A DNA stretch of 64,000 nt, taken from Symbiodinium natans (lineage: Eukaryota; Sar; Dinophyceae; Suessiales; Symbiodiniaceae). The notes under the pieces are model-generated. The model was given only the letters and a program-made list of their open reading frames with translations, had not been told where the DNA came from and did no database searches. Below are positions 36,950-50,899 of this stretch, in pieces (positions within the stretch are counted from its first letter, which is position 1; each line of letters starts with the position of its first letter). The stretch lies in assembly GCA_905221605.1 (NCBI GenBank), contig CAJNDS010002268.1:505232-569231 (forward strand), written 5' to 3'. The translations under genes and the position numbers were made by a program.

Positions 36950-36957
<8 letters not shown>

Positions 36958-39900
36958 CAACTAAGCCCCGGAAGCTCTACTTTAACTTAAAAAATAAAAA
37001 AACCCATTTTATCCGCAAACCCGTGAAAACCTGTTTACGCGCGACCGTGACATGTAACACCAAAACGTGCTTTTCGCCTGGGAAAAACCACTAAAAAAAG
37101 GCTTCCCACAACCGCAAACTCGACAAAACATTCGCTCCAAACGTTCGGACGGTGCGTGACATTGGGCCCTGCTATCGAAACAATGTCATGCAGAAATCGT
37201 GCTTTGACCTCGACAAAACTAACAAAACAACCCAAAAAACCAGCCTGCTACGGCGCGGGTCGTTTCGCGGGGCGTTACCTTGTTTGTTGCACATGCCGGG
37301 CACGGATGCGTTCGTGTTCGACTCGCAAGCACCTCGCAGCGCCATTGGTTTTTTCTGTTGCAATCAAGTGTATCTGATTGGTTACAAATTTGCACCCGTT
37401 CATGCTCTTGTGTTTTGTCTAGATAGCACCGGGGCGCAAGGAGACCTTGGGGTTCCAAGAAGCCCGAACAGCCAGTAGCATTGCAGCTCAGCGCTGTCCA
37501 AGGGCTCCCGGGGGTTTAGGAACTTCATGAGCGGACAGAAACCACGTGCATGGTGCATGGCATGCTACGTCAGGTGCACATGTCCCGTATATGGCTGGCC
37601 ATCTTCGCATTGGAAACACCTCAAGCACAACAAAATTTCCAGCAAATGTGTAGTGGGTCTGTTCAAGCATAGCCTGTCGTTGACTTTTTTGTATGCAATG
37701 CAGTTGGGGCTGTTTTTGTTCTGCCACATGCTGCAAAGCTTCCGGCCATGTTGTGCGCCATTTGGAAGCTGTGCATCGGAGGCTTGGGTTGTTTTGCCCA
37801 CACAACACTCACAACATGTCCAGATCTGCAGTTCTTGTCATGGCTTGTCATTGCCGAGAGGAGGTTGTGGTGACTGCCAGCAGTGAGGTTGGGGTTTTGT
37901 GAAATACAACTGTTCGCCCTTTTCAGCGTTGGATTTGTTGTTGTGCCGCGCTTCAGGTCGAGGCATTGCATGCTTGGATCGATGAGGAGGAGGATTAGCC
38001 TAGAGTTGAAACAGAGATGGGATTGTTTGATGCTGGTGCTGGGGCACAATGTCAGGATGTCCCTCTGTTGTCCTGCACTCGTCCATGCCCAAATGGAAGA
38101 TCATGTTTGCTCAAGCTTGTTTGTGCAATTCCTCATGTGCGGCTTCTTCAGCTTGATCGTTGACAAGGTTCAAGAGTTTGCAGGTTTCAGAATTTGACAG
38201 TCGCACAAGTTCGAAGTCTCCTGATAGATGCGTTTCGCATTGACATACACAACGAGTAAGGTGGCTTAACAAGCATCGCCGACTTCGTGACAGAGTTGGG
38301 AGCGAAGCGGTCGCAAGTGCTTGACTTATGTGGTCTCCTGGACACACTATTTTTGCTACTCTTTTCTTCACTGAGGATCGCCATGTCTTTTCCTTTCATT
38401 TATGCGTTGTCTTGTTTTTGCCGCTCACAGGCAGAGGCTTTCCCGCTGCAGCACCCGTCCACGTCTCCGCCGCCCGAGGACTTCACTGCCGCTGCGGCCT
38501 CGCCCAGCGCCGGGACGCCCAACACAGAGAGGAAGGCAGAGGAAGGCAGAGGACAGAGGAAGGTACGAAGGGAATGCGCATGCTCTTAACGTTTTGCTGT
38601 GTCTTGCCTCCTTGTGAGGTAACCTTTAGTGCCGTGGTGCCCGCTGATGGGGGGCCGATCACGGCATGTGGCTGAGGTTGAGCGTGCACGTCGTACACAA
38701 AAGGCAGATGCACGCAAGCTACGAAGAGTCGCTGTTTTTGTTGTGTTGCCGAGGTGGAGGGCCAGGATTTCAAGCTGGAGGCTATCGCTATGGCGGCTGT
38801 CGCAATGGGCTTCTGAAGGGCCAGCGTTCGTGCTTTGTTTTGGGAGCTGCCACGGGAGGTGAAAGCACCCGCAACGTGCATGCCCGGCGAGCCCGGGAGC
38901 CTGTGAGACAGCAGCCGTCTGGTCCTCAAATGTCTTGAGAATCTTGAGATGAGGCTTGTGACCTTCGACTTCAGTGCACCCCCGGAGTACGAGGTGAAGG
39001 CATGAGAGGAAAATCAGGGTTCGCGAGGTTTTGCATCCTGCACTTTCGATGGCAGGTTCCACCAGGCATGGAGAGTGTCGCTGTGTCGCTCCTTCTTTGT
39101 TGAAAAAAGGGGGAACCAAAACGGGGTAGTTCCCCTTTGCACCTGGAGGATATTCTGCGGGCAGCTACATTCGCTACCTGGACAGCTCGGAGCTCTGCGC
39201 CGCAGCAAACACACTGAAGTACAAAAAACATAAAACACGGACACTGCATTGTACCGGAAGGCGAGGGCCTGCCAATGCAGTTTCAAGTTCCAGCAGGAGC
39301 TCATGGGCGATTTTGCGGTCGCATCAGTGCGCCTAGCATTCCGCAAGGGCAAGCTTCTGTGCGCCGCCAGGGAAGGGCCCCGGCGACTCTTTTCAGGTCG
39401 CGCCGCTGTCCATGGTGGTCACAGCGCGGGCCCGATTTGCTTTTCTTGCCGCGCTCGTGCATTCCTGCAGAAGGGCCTAGATCTGTTGCTTTTTTTGCGG
39501 AGCGGCGTTGCCTCTACTTCCTCACTTGCGCAGAAACTGATGCGTGGTGCTAAATGATTTCAAAGCAAACGGAGAGCACATCTTAGCACAATGCAGGGAG
39601 AGCTCTTTTGAAAAAGCTCTTTCGCGCTCTTTAGCTTCCCCCCATTCTTGCACGGAGTGGTGACCACCTTCCAACACGCACAGAAGTGGCAAGAGTAAGC
39701 ATGAAACGTAGACTCATAATTTGCGCACGTCAGCAGTCTCTAGTTGTTGAATTTTCATGGGCCTCTTTTGTGAAGTTATCATGAGCAGGTCTGGTCTATC
39801 AGCTTTCCTTGCAAGTTGAAACACGAGGAAGGAAGGAACCAAACTTCGACCTGCGAGATCAAACAATGAAGGTCGCTGGCAAGCAACATCAACTCTTCTG

Positions 39901-42900
39901 ATTATGTGCAATATGTCAACGTGCACTACAGCAGCAGCACTTGCGCAATTGACAGTTCAGTTAGTACTCTATTCTCAGCTTTTGTCGCAGTCTGGCGCTG
40001 CGATTTCTCACATAATCGGCGACCTCGCGAAAAGGAGCTCCTCATGCCGTATTAATTGGTCAACTTATCACTTGGTCTTTTGGGAGCATACGTCTCCAGC
40101 TGCTAGCTAGCTTGATGTGGCCGGCAGCGCCGTTACATGCTACGGCGGAGTCGACAGGTCTGATGGACTTTGCTTACCCCAAGCACCCACCAACCCACCG
40201 CCAGTACTATATTTGTTGTTATATATATTTTCCAGGTGCTGGTTTTTCATTGTGGGGAAAGGTGCAAAGCGCCGAAGAGCCTAAATGCCCTTGTCCAATC
40301 CCCAATGCCGAAATAGACGCCCCCCGATGCCAAGCAGACCACACCGACACATGCCCAACCCCCACGATGCCTCAGACTACACATACAGCCTGACGTGCCA
40401 ACCCCCCAAACCCCAAGCAGACATTGATGGAGCTATTCAGCAGCACATGGTACATCGCAAGTGGGGGAGGTGTGGAAATGGTCCAGTGTATGCATGGGGC
40501 GACCTGTTTCTTTTCTCCACAAAGGCGCCAGCCTCCGCTGGGCCGGGGACGCCGCTATGCTTCAAGGGCTGCGGTGTTTGGAACCAAAAGTGGCTCGGCA
40601 CCGCGGTGCCCGAGGGGCTTGGGCCCAAGACACTTGCACAACAAAGTGGAGAAAAGAGTGGAGACAAGAGTGGAGACAAGCGTGGAGAGAAGAGAGGAGC
40701 AAAGAGAAATAGAGGAGAGGGCAAGGGGAGGGGGAGGGGGAGGGGGAGGAGAGGGAAGGGGAGGGGAGAGGAGAGGAGAGGAGAAACGAGAAAACACAGC
40801 AGAGCGAGGAGAGGGGTTTTAGGTGATCGTCACTTGGCAGAAAATGCAAGAACTCTATGCATGTCGGCACCAAGGTGAGGGGCAGCAAACACAAAGCTTA
40901 GCAGGATGTGGGGGCTTTGTGTTGGCCAGGTTTGAGCTTGGGGTGGTCGGAAACGGTCCTGGAAAAACTATGGTACAAGATTCAGGCCAAGACAAACGAG
41001 CAGAGTCCACGGGTCTGGAGCCACTTCGGAGGCTCGCCAAAGGGCTATGGTAGGGCAATTCCCCTCATCTCTGGCGTGGTCGTATAGGCTCTCTATGGGC
41101 ACTGTCGAGGCTCCCTAATGGCTATGGGGTTGATGGGTCTTGCTCTGGACATGGTGGCTCAGTGGCACCTTGAAGACTGCAGCGAGGATGTGCAAGTGGC
41201 CCGATTCGGTATCCATCTCCAAATGGCCAACCCCGAATTCCTTCTCATCCTGATGCACCGTTCGCTCCCGGACGCCTGTCGGCTAAGAGGGGTACCCATT
41301 CCAGGCACAGAGCACCAGATAGAAAGAAATGCACGTGGTCTGGGGAGGGGATTAGAGGTGGGGTACCTGCTTTACTGGGAAAATTGCCTGTTGCATTGGA
41401 GGTGCAACTTTACGCCGGTCGGCTACAGAACAATGTCGCAGGGTTGACAGGAGTCATGCCGAGGGCAGGGGACATTTTGCAACGCGAGCTCGCGCCCATC
41501 TAGGGCGCGGGCGCAAGGGTTTTCCTGGCGCGGGTTCGCCCATCAAGCCCTCGGAAAGAAGGACCGACACCTGAGCGCAAGAGTCTGAAGATTGTGCCAT
41601 CTTTCTTGCATTCCGAGGACCAGGCCGGGAGAGCCGTTCTCGGTGAGGCGCGTGGGGAGACATGGGGAGACGAAAGCAGATGAGAAGAGAAGAACACAAG
41701 AAAAAAACAAAACGAGAAGGACATGGAGATGAAAGGAGACGAAACACTTTTCTACGAAGATCCTCTTGTCCAGGCTGCCTGCAGAGCTGGAAAAGCCTCG
41801 GTGGCCAGGTGGGAGTGGGAGGACTCCTGTCAGGGGATCTATAGTGTCTTGGCCGGGTAAGATTTGGTTGTGTTCGTTTCTCTCGGGTTGGCCTGAGATT
41901 GTCTGTCCTTCCTGCCCTCCTGCCCTCTCTCCATCCTCTCATTCATTCTTGTCTCCTGGGAACTGTTCTCGTCTTTTTTGTTCTCCGACCATCCAATCGA
42001 GTCACGTAGATCACCCTTGACTGCCCATATCCCATACTGCCTTGATTCAGGCTGGCGGCAGACTGAAACGTCGCCCTTCTCCTTCCTGGGAGGTTTGGGA
42101 AGTTTGGGTTTCAGGGTTTAAGGAGGCCTCAAGGATGCTTTCCTTGAGGCCTTACGGGCCTTTAAAGGTTTCATATCGGATTTCGGAGTCGCGTTCCACA
42201 GGAAATTCAGGACTGCCAAAGGCAACGCCTGCAAGCCCTAGGTGCTAGCTGTGTGCTCGCGCAGCGGAAGAAAGCAGAAGTGGACAATTTCTGCTTGCGC
42301 CTGTGCACCTTCTGACTGGTCCTTGTACCGAGCTCCAACTTTGGAACTTTTTGGCCCAAGCGTTAGCGGACCCTTGGACCAGACGTTTGAAGCGCCTCTA
42401 AGCTGCGAACAGCGTGGCATTGCACAGATTCAAGGGAGGTTTCAATGCGGTGCTGATGTGATGTCAGTGATGCCACACGCCATATACCAAAGCCTAGGGA
42501 CTTGTTTGCTGTTTAGTTGAGTTCGGTACGAGAGCAATTCATCACATGACAGGCGCGAAATGGGAATGTTGTATGTGTGCCTGCTCACTCCCCTCTCACT
42601 CGGTCTACCACTTGCCGATATTTAACTGTTGTGAGTTGTGACCTCTCTTGCTGTTGTCTTGAGTCTCTCGAGAAGGTGATCAGGTTATAACAACGTGTCT
42701 TGGCGTTTAGGGGGCATCGTGCTAAAACTAAAGCCTTGCATGCTCCTCGGGCGGCCCGGGGGTGGGATGGGTGGAGGTACATGTGGAGGTAGATCAGCTC
42801 ATTGCGTATTGCGCGAGCCCTTCAAACACACACCTAAAGATTTCGAGGCTTTCCCTCGCTAACGTTGAGGCATCTGTCCCGGTCTGTCCCGTCAGGTTGC

Positions 42901-45900
42901 CTCCATGGGCTGCTCGTCGAGCACTTCTACGTGTCGTGATGAAGGTAGTCCGTGGTTAAGAGTTGTTAGCCGAAAGCCAGGCAAGTTGCCTGAGCTTGCA
43001 TTAGTATTTTTCTGCAGTAGCGGCTGCCCTTCTCCTGCGAAGCGGTCTGCCACTAGACCGACTTGGTGCACCCAACTGAACATCAATTGCTGCTCCAACA
43101 CGCTCAAGAATCGCGATGGGAGATTGCCCAGCGACATAGATTTGACTGTCGCAGGCAAACAGTCTGCACGCTCTGCACGCGTGGCGGACTGCAGCGTCAA
43201 CTTCAAGGACAGGAGCCATCGTTTGCCATTTTGAGCGATGTGTTTGCTTAAGCCATCAATGCAAGGACGGCAAAGAAGTTGCGTGTGACTTCAAGGACGA
43301 CGCATCACACTCGGAGTACAGCAGCTGTTCTTGCACTTAAGTTCGAGTTGCCACTGTAGAGTCCTAGGCCCCGGAGGAAAATTTACAAGCCCGAGCGGGA
43401 TGTGTGTGTGTGCTGGTGCCCGCAATGTGCAATGCAGGAGGCCCTGCAAAGTTTCGAGTCGATGACATGTGCCCTCTGGCTGATCGACACGAAGTTGCGA
43501 CGCACCCATCTCATCTAGCATGTGAAGAGCGAAATGGTCCTCGGAGCACTGAAGAGGCTTTATGCGGAGCCTGCATGGAGGTATGACCGAAGTTTGCTAG
43601 GAAGAGCGAAGCGGAGAGGTACGGACGGATCTGCGAATCATCCTGGGCGGCCGACCAAGGCATTTGGCACCAGGGAACCGGGGGGGAGGGGGGGGCATCT
43701 CGCATGAAGCGCCACTCTTTGCCGCTCTTTGCTCGAGGCCACGCACAGACGCCACATGGCAAAGACGCTTGATGGCAATCTGCACTCTGTGTTCATGTCA
43801 AGCAGAATCAGGTGCGACTGACGTCGTCTCAAGCATGTGTTGTACATGTCATCAAGCGCCACTCCGACAGAGGTAAAGCTTGTTCATGAGTCAAATTTGT
43901 ATGAGCGCGGTCGCCAGGAAGGAGGTAATCGGTTTTTGATACGGAGGCAGAGTGTTTGGCAGAAGTACTGGTGCTATGTGGAGGATATGGGTGGAGATGT
44001 AGGAGGGAATACTGGAAGAAGCCGCTCAATGGCCGGTGGGGTGGCTGTGGTGTTTTCACTCAAAATGGGCAACGGCTCCGCTAGCTTTCTGTTGCTACTC
44101 TGAGGCTGGACCAGTTTCTAAAGCAGATTGAGGAGGATCCTGAACTCTTGAACAAGGAGCCTTCAACACTTGCAACACTTGCAACACTTGCAACACTTGC
44201 AATAGACAAGACGGAGCGAAGCCAAATCTGCAGTCATTGCATGCATTTGCTGTCCACAGGATGTGATCCTACGCCGGGTTGTGGAGGTGTAGGCGCTGTT
44301 GACGCTGCTGGGGCTCCGATGGCTCCCCGCGGCCAGTCGGAACTACGATTTATGCTATGGGCTGCAAACTTAGGTGCAGACTCGCGCTTTTTTTGAGTCA
44401 GTGCCACAGCTTCATAGCTCTTTCCATCTTTCTTTTTCACGCGCTGCCCCAGCTCACCGCAGCATTTTTTTTCAGAAACCCTGGCAGAAGTGCTGGATCT
44501 GGGCTCGTGAGCTCATCGGCCCAACTAATGAGTCCTCCAGAGCCGTTGATATTCCCATGCGCTGGGGCTCCAACATGGAGTCCTGTATTACATGTGACTT
44601 TCGCCCTTCTGTGTCTTTCTGTGTCTTTCCGTGTCTTCCTCAGGCCCGTATCGTTTGAGGGTGGTGCGGGAGACTAGTCCAGACTCCATGACCTTGCGCA
44701 GAGCGGAGCTCGCGTAGAGACTGTGGCATGGCCGAGGCTTGAGGAGCTGTCATCCCCAAATCAAGGAGGTCCTTCGAGGTCCTTCGGCGATCTTGGCAAA
44801 GCCAAGGTTTAACCGAGGGTGTGAGAAAGCTTATGTGGGGAAAAGGAGCGATCACTGACATCATGACATTAATTGGACTCACAGTCCTCTTGGCCTTGCG
44901 GGCATTGTCTCCATTGCTGCAATGCCTGTTGGCTTTATGGCTGGATTTTGAGAGCTTCGTCTTCCAACCCGGCGGAGGCGAACTCCAATCGGACAGCATA
45001 AGCGCTTTTCTGTGCTTCGGTATGTGTTACTGCAAATATCTGCAAATGCACTCCACATGATCCATATGCGCAATGAGTCGGCGTCCTTGTCCGATTGAAT
45101 GTGTTTGAGAGGTGCTGTGCCGGCAATGCACCCGCGTCCACAGGCACCACAAGGACCGCAAGGCAACCGGATTTCGCAGAGCCCAGGGTTTGTTGTGGTT
45201 CAGATGGGTTCAATGCTTCATTGGGTTTCTCGGCCTTCGCTTTTTGCTTGGCAGGTTGGAGCCAGTGGCCAGTCACGGTCTCCGCACAGGCCGGCCGAGA
45301 AGTGTCCGGTTGTGTAGTCTGTTTCCCGTCTTTGCATCAAAGTTTTATGATTTTTTACACGCCTTCTGTTTGAGTCGGCGTAATCGGCGAGCCTGCACAG
45401 GCGCCGGCAGCCCAATCAGCGGTGCGGAGTCAGGCCAGTGTTTGCGGCTCGTAAACCTCGTGTGTGAGTGGCTGGTAAAGGTTGAGAAGTCACTGTTAAG
45501 GTTGAAGGTCCGTCCTATGTTGCTAAGACACCTCATTTTGTCATTCTCAGCATTGGCCCAGGGCACAGCCTGCACATCGCCTTTCCCATGCTTGCCGACC
45601 AGTTTGAGCAGGCTGCATGCATCATGCCTGCGTCCATTGCGCTTCCAGCTTGCTTTGCACCATTTGAGTCGGATTCATCATGATTCATCCCCTGCTCCCT
45701 GCTGAAAGAGAAGATCTCGAAGTTGGACAGGCACGCCAAACGTTCAAACTTTCTTCTGCAACAGCGAAATTTCGCTTATTTTGCACTCATCTTCTGTCTT
45801 GTTTGTGGCTTTAGTGGCTTCGTAATGTGGTGGTTTGTGTTTTTCTAAGCACTTCGAGCAAAAGAGCGTGGCTCTTCCTTCGCCTCTGGGCGCGGGGAGG

Positions 45901-48900
45901 ATGGAGGGCAGAATCTGCTGTTCGTTGCCGTTTGTCGCGAGAGTTCAATTGGGAGGTCCAACCAGAGGCTTCCCATGTCCTCGAGTGGAGCTTTCGATCA
46001 GGAACTGTCACGTCTCTCCTCGCGCTATGGTCGGCCGTGGTCATGTGACTCATGTGTAAGTCAAGGACAACGAGCTTCGTAAACGCAAAGGGCCTGAGGA
46101 TGGCCAAGGAAGGCAACAAGAAGGCAACAAAAACGCAACCCAGGGCAACCGCAGACCGTTTTTTGTTAGTCGCAGACGAAGCGTGCTCTTTCCCACACTC
46201 GGGCCACACTCAAACACCATGTCGAAGTTCAGCTGTTCCACTTGTCGCTTAAGAACAACGAACACCCCCCCCTTCAGCCTCAACAGCCCAAAGACCCCAA
46301 GAAACAAGGAAGCTGCAGACAGTTTGTTCCCATGGACATGGCAGTAGCCGGCCAGTAACAACCGCGGCCAACCGCAGCTAACCCTCTGCAGATCTCCGCA
46401 GCTTCAGTGCTGAGCAGGCAGCACCTTCCCGACAGGGAGCCGGGCTCCTTCACCCCTCCCCCTGCTGGCGTCGGCGCCCAAACGCGTCATGCCGTGCTGA
46501 AGAGCATGCCTGTCTGACTTGCATGCGTAATGCTTCCAAGGTCCTCGGTTATGGGCGGGCTGGATGCTGAGAACTCGCGCTTTTTGCCTCAGCATTGCGA
46601 CACTCACACGGACATCACAGACACCACAGACACCACAGACACCAAAGTCACCGCAGACACCACGGGAGCACCAGAGAGGAGGCACAAAGCGAAGAAGAGC
46701 TGAAACTTCAAGTTGGACTTCGTGCTCTCTCGACCTCCTTGCTGCAGTGGCGCTACGGTTTCTGCAGAAGCTCGCAAAGAAATCAAAGAAGCCCCACTTG
46801 TGGGATGCAATGGAGGGTATCACGATGTGCTAAACAAGAACGTTGTAACTTGGCTTCAAGCCCCGACAGACAAGTCGAACTTTCAGGTCCCTCGCCAGGG
46901 CACGCCGCCGTCCACAGCCCGTTTGCTACTCAATGTGGTCAATGTTTGCCCCCAAGGTCGGACAGGATGTGCTCTGAGTGTCCTCGAGTTTGCTGCCAGG
47001 TGCGACATCTCCTGAGAACCCCACTGCGGTCGTCGTGGCATCCAGCCAGGGGTGCGGGCGGCAGCAGTTTAGTAAAGCATTCTCCTGCGTTGATGCCCCG
47101 CAAGTTCAGGATGTATCAATGCATCATCTATGCTTGAATCAGTATTGGCCTGCGCACAAGTTCCTTGAGTTCTGATGAGGATGGTGTTCCCGCGATCACC
47201 TGGGAAAGTGTTCTGCTCTCAGTTGCTGTCCTAGATCCAGCCCGCCTCCAAAAGCTGCTCAGGCGAACGGGGCCCGGATTGCCTAGTGGAAGTGCCAAGA
47301 CAACGCCGAAGCCAGCAAATCGCCAGGCAGGCAGATGTCAGAAAAGATGTCTCGTAACACCTACGATACGTCAGACATGCACGAAAAGAAAGATTCCTCT
47401 CCGCTGCCTACTCCCTCTGATGCCCTTCTCTTGTGGCGCCAGGTCCTGTCGTTTGCGCCAGGGCCCGGACGCCCAGGGAAAGCGCCCAGACCCATGGAAT
47501 GGTTGCACGTCAACGCTCTTGAACTCTTGAACTCTTGAACTCTTGAAAGAAGGTCTTTCCTCTGTTCCTCTGCAGTTGTTCCCTTTGGCCTCCTAGGCGG
47601 GGCGCCTCCCCGCCTCAAAGACAGGCCATCGGGGGCGCGGGGGACAAGATCTGTGTCAAACGAACGTCATATGCTGCAACAGCGGTGTCCATAGAGTCCA
47701 TATGTACAACGAGAGCTCTGAGTGAAGCTCCTTCATTTCATTTTGCAGCAACACTCATGTTCCAAGCATTTTTCCAAAAGTAATCCTCCTTCCAGACTAC
47801 ACAGCGGCCCCGTGCAGCAAGCGGTGAGAAACCAGGTCCCTGAAACCAGACTCTTTTCATAGAAGCCGGCCCACTCAGATACATCAATTTCTATGCACCA
47901 GAAGCTTGAGAACAGATAAGGAAGCCTTTCGAATGGGCTTTGACAGGCTACACACCCCCTAGCAAACCAGAGGGAAGGGTAAGACTGTGGCCTAGACAGA
48001 GGATGTTTGTTTCAGGTTAAGCTCCCTTTTCAAGATCTATGTTCTGGTGTAGGTGTGGCGGTTCGTTTGGCGCCGACATCGCGTTTCATTTCAGTCTAGA
48101 TGCGGGATCGCATTACTGTTTTCATCGGGAAACGTAAGGTATTACGTGCCTTGCGGGCTCTCATGCTTCGGACGTCGCGTCGTGCTTTTCATCACAGGGC
48201 TCCGGCAAGCCCGGATTCGAAAAGGTCCAAGCGGCACTAGGCAGGACCGAGAGGATTCCGTGATTTGCCTCCGCGATTTGCAGGAGTAAATGAGTTCAGC
48301 CTTTGCTTCTGGTGGTGACGAGTTAGATGGACAATAAGATGCCCCACCTCAGTCTGTGGGGTGGGGAACCAGGTCAAATGTCCATGAAAGGTTTGAGTTT
48401 TCCCATGGATGACACCGCTTCAGGGAGCAGACGCTATGCTCCATGGCATAATGCTAAGACGGCCTTGGAAATAGACTTCGAAATGGGAAACAGGGGTTGG
48501 GTTATGTTGGGTTTCTTGCTTAAGGGGGTTGTCGCCGTCACAGAGGGGCGAACCGGGCGGCCGTTGCTTCAAGCAGGTGACTGGCAAGTGACTGGAAGGT
48601 GGCTGGGTGACAGGGATGTGTAGCAGATGAAAAGGAATTGCCCAGCAAGGCTTCCACCAACGGTCCGGGAGCGGTTTTGGGATGCTGCGGTGTGTGGCAA
48701 CTTGGGTACATGTTGAGTACCTTCATGGGCGCCTTCATGTCGCTGCCAATAGCCTTTCCAATAGCTTGGAGTGTCGTGAGTACTTGTGAATCCTCAAGAG
48801 TCCTGGTGACCTGGTGGCTTCTTGAACTGGAACCTGCGAGTGCACTTGTGCCAGTTTCGCCTCTGCTAGGCTGGTCAAGGAGGTTCGGGCACCTATGTTC

Positions 48901-50840
48901 CAGGTCCGGCCCAGCCTCGATCAGTGTGATATCTGAGAAAATGTTTTGCTACACCTGACGTGCAGGGAACGAAGCCTCGGACCTCCGGGCACAAGCCTGA
49001 GAGTGCATGCGAGAGCCAAGACCTGTGACGCCCGAAGAGTGACCTGGATGAAGTTCGTTCCTTGCCTACACTGCTTTGTCTGCTTTGTCTACACTGCTTT
49101 GCAGCAGGTTTGCCTGTGGTTGCCTTTTGTGCTTTTGGGCTCAGGCCCGTGGAGTCTCTGTAGGCCGAGCTGCGGTCGCCGTGCCGGGTGCCAAGACAGG
49201 GCCGAAGGTCTTAATGTCTTAATATGCCTTAATGAGAGTTGCTGCGGAATTTGCAGAACTCGCATACTGTGTCGGATAGGGAAAGCCAATGTAGGTTCGA
49301 AGCTCTTATTTTTTGCTTCCTGCACGATGATGCTCGCCAGGGATGCTGCGAGAGCTAAGTCGCCCAGAGCCACCAACGAGGCCGTTGCTGGGAGAGTAGA
49401 ACAATGTGAACAATTGTGAACAACATTCAGAGATGCGTTGTTTGCGGATTGCAAGGTCAGGTTTCTTTTTGCATCAGCGCTTTGTATTGACAGTTCCCTG
49501 CAGTTCCGGTACTCCCACAGCCTGATCGATGCAACTGGCCGGTCAGATGAGGCGCAATCCCCCCCCCCCCCCCACACACACACACAGACTGTGTGCGCGC
49601 TCTGAACTTTCCTACCTTTTTTGCTTATTGTCTTGCCTGCGCCACATCTCCCAACATGTTTCTTCCTGATCCGCAAAATTCCACCATAATTTAACCGCTA
49701 ACGCGAGGCCGCCGTGGCAAGGGGACGGGTTCACGGGGGGCTGAAAGGGCTTCAGGAAAGGGTCCTGGATCCAAACCGCCTCAGGCCTCCGGCCTCCGGC
49801 TTCTGCAGATTGTAAACGCTTGCGTGCCGCCTGGGCAGCCCGGGACGCGCATGGCGACTGTCCTTGGAGTTGCCAGTCCGCACGGTCGGGTTGTAGCTAT
49901 GGAAAGCGACCGCGAGAAAGCTGAACTTTGCAGCATCAGCGTAAGTGTGCTTGGGGGACGTGCAAAAAAGAGGCTTGCATCTTGCATTGTAAGGTGGTTC
50001 GAGGGACATTTCAAAGTTTCAAGCGGGGCTGGGGGCGGAGGGGGGGTGGACTCCAAATTTCGGCCCTGCTTGTTCTGGACGCCTCTCGGCCGAGTGAACA
50101 ACCCCAAGCAACACCAGAGCCCAAGACCTGCACGGAGCAGGAGAAAATAGGTAAGTATGTCCGAAGTTGGCAAAACAACATGACAGCCGAGAAAGCTCAG
50201 GGATCGCTGCTTGGGCGGCTTCGGATCTGCGATTCCCAAACCCTGGACTCGCCAGACAAACAGCCACTGAAATTTGCCATGGCACCGCAGCCATGGGCGC
50301 ACCACGGCCAACCTCTGCTCGTCCATCCCAAGGTGCAGATCATGTCTGCGCTGCCCAAGTTGGGCACATTAGATCATCGAACTATGTCTAGCATGCAACA
50401 ATGCAGCATGCAGGTTGCCGGACCCCCTCATAGCGTATCGTGGCCAAACCCCCTAGCCAAATAGGGAAATGGAAGCCACCAATGGCACAAGCCGGGCGGA
50501 ACCTGGCAGATCCGAGGCTTCACGTCAGTCAGAGGACACCGTGCCAGAGGCAGGGTGTGCTTCCGGCTTCCACGCTCTTGGGGTCACCTCTTCTGTTGCT
50601 CGTTTTTTTGCATTTACATGCGCTTGGGTGGAATCATGCTCGAATGACAACACGAAAACCATCCCAAAACCACTGCTCCAGGGTGCCTGGCCGGCAGAGC
50701 GCCGGTATCGGAGGCTGCAGCAGACCATGTGAAAACTTGCTGATGCATGCCCGGGCATGGAATGCAAGCCCGCTGAAGCATGTGGGAACCACTGGGGAAC
50801 CACAAGGTCGACCAGCATGCAGTAGTCCATCAGTATAAAT
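36950..50840. other. Host DNA without a supported gene
   Basis: Short ORFs occur on both strands but none shows a domain or persistent coding character. Some short frames bounded by AG and GT (for example the Pro/Ala-rich stretch ending at 38565 before GTACG) may be exons of unrecognised genes. Simple repeats include GA-rich sequence at about 40645-40800, a 9-mer array at 44164-44202, CACAGACAC repeats at about 46610-46660, GAACTCTTG copies at about 47518-47548, and a C/CA run at about 49560-49585. Confidence 0.5.
44164..44202 (+). repeat. 9-mer tandem repeat (CAACACTTG)n
   Basis: Four perfect copies plus edges. Confidence 0.9.
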
Positions 50841-50899
50841 GCGTCCATGTGCCGTTGTCTTGTTGTCGCGTTGAGACGTTTTGAGGGTTTTCTCATGTG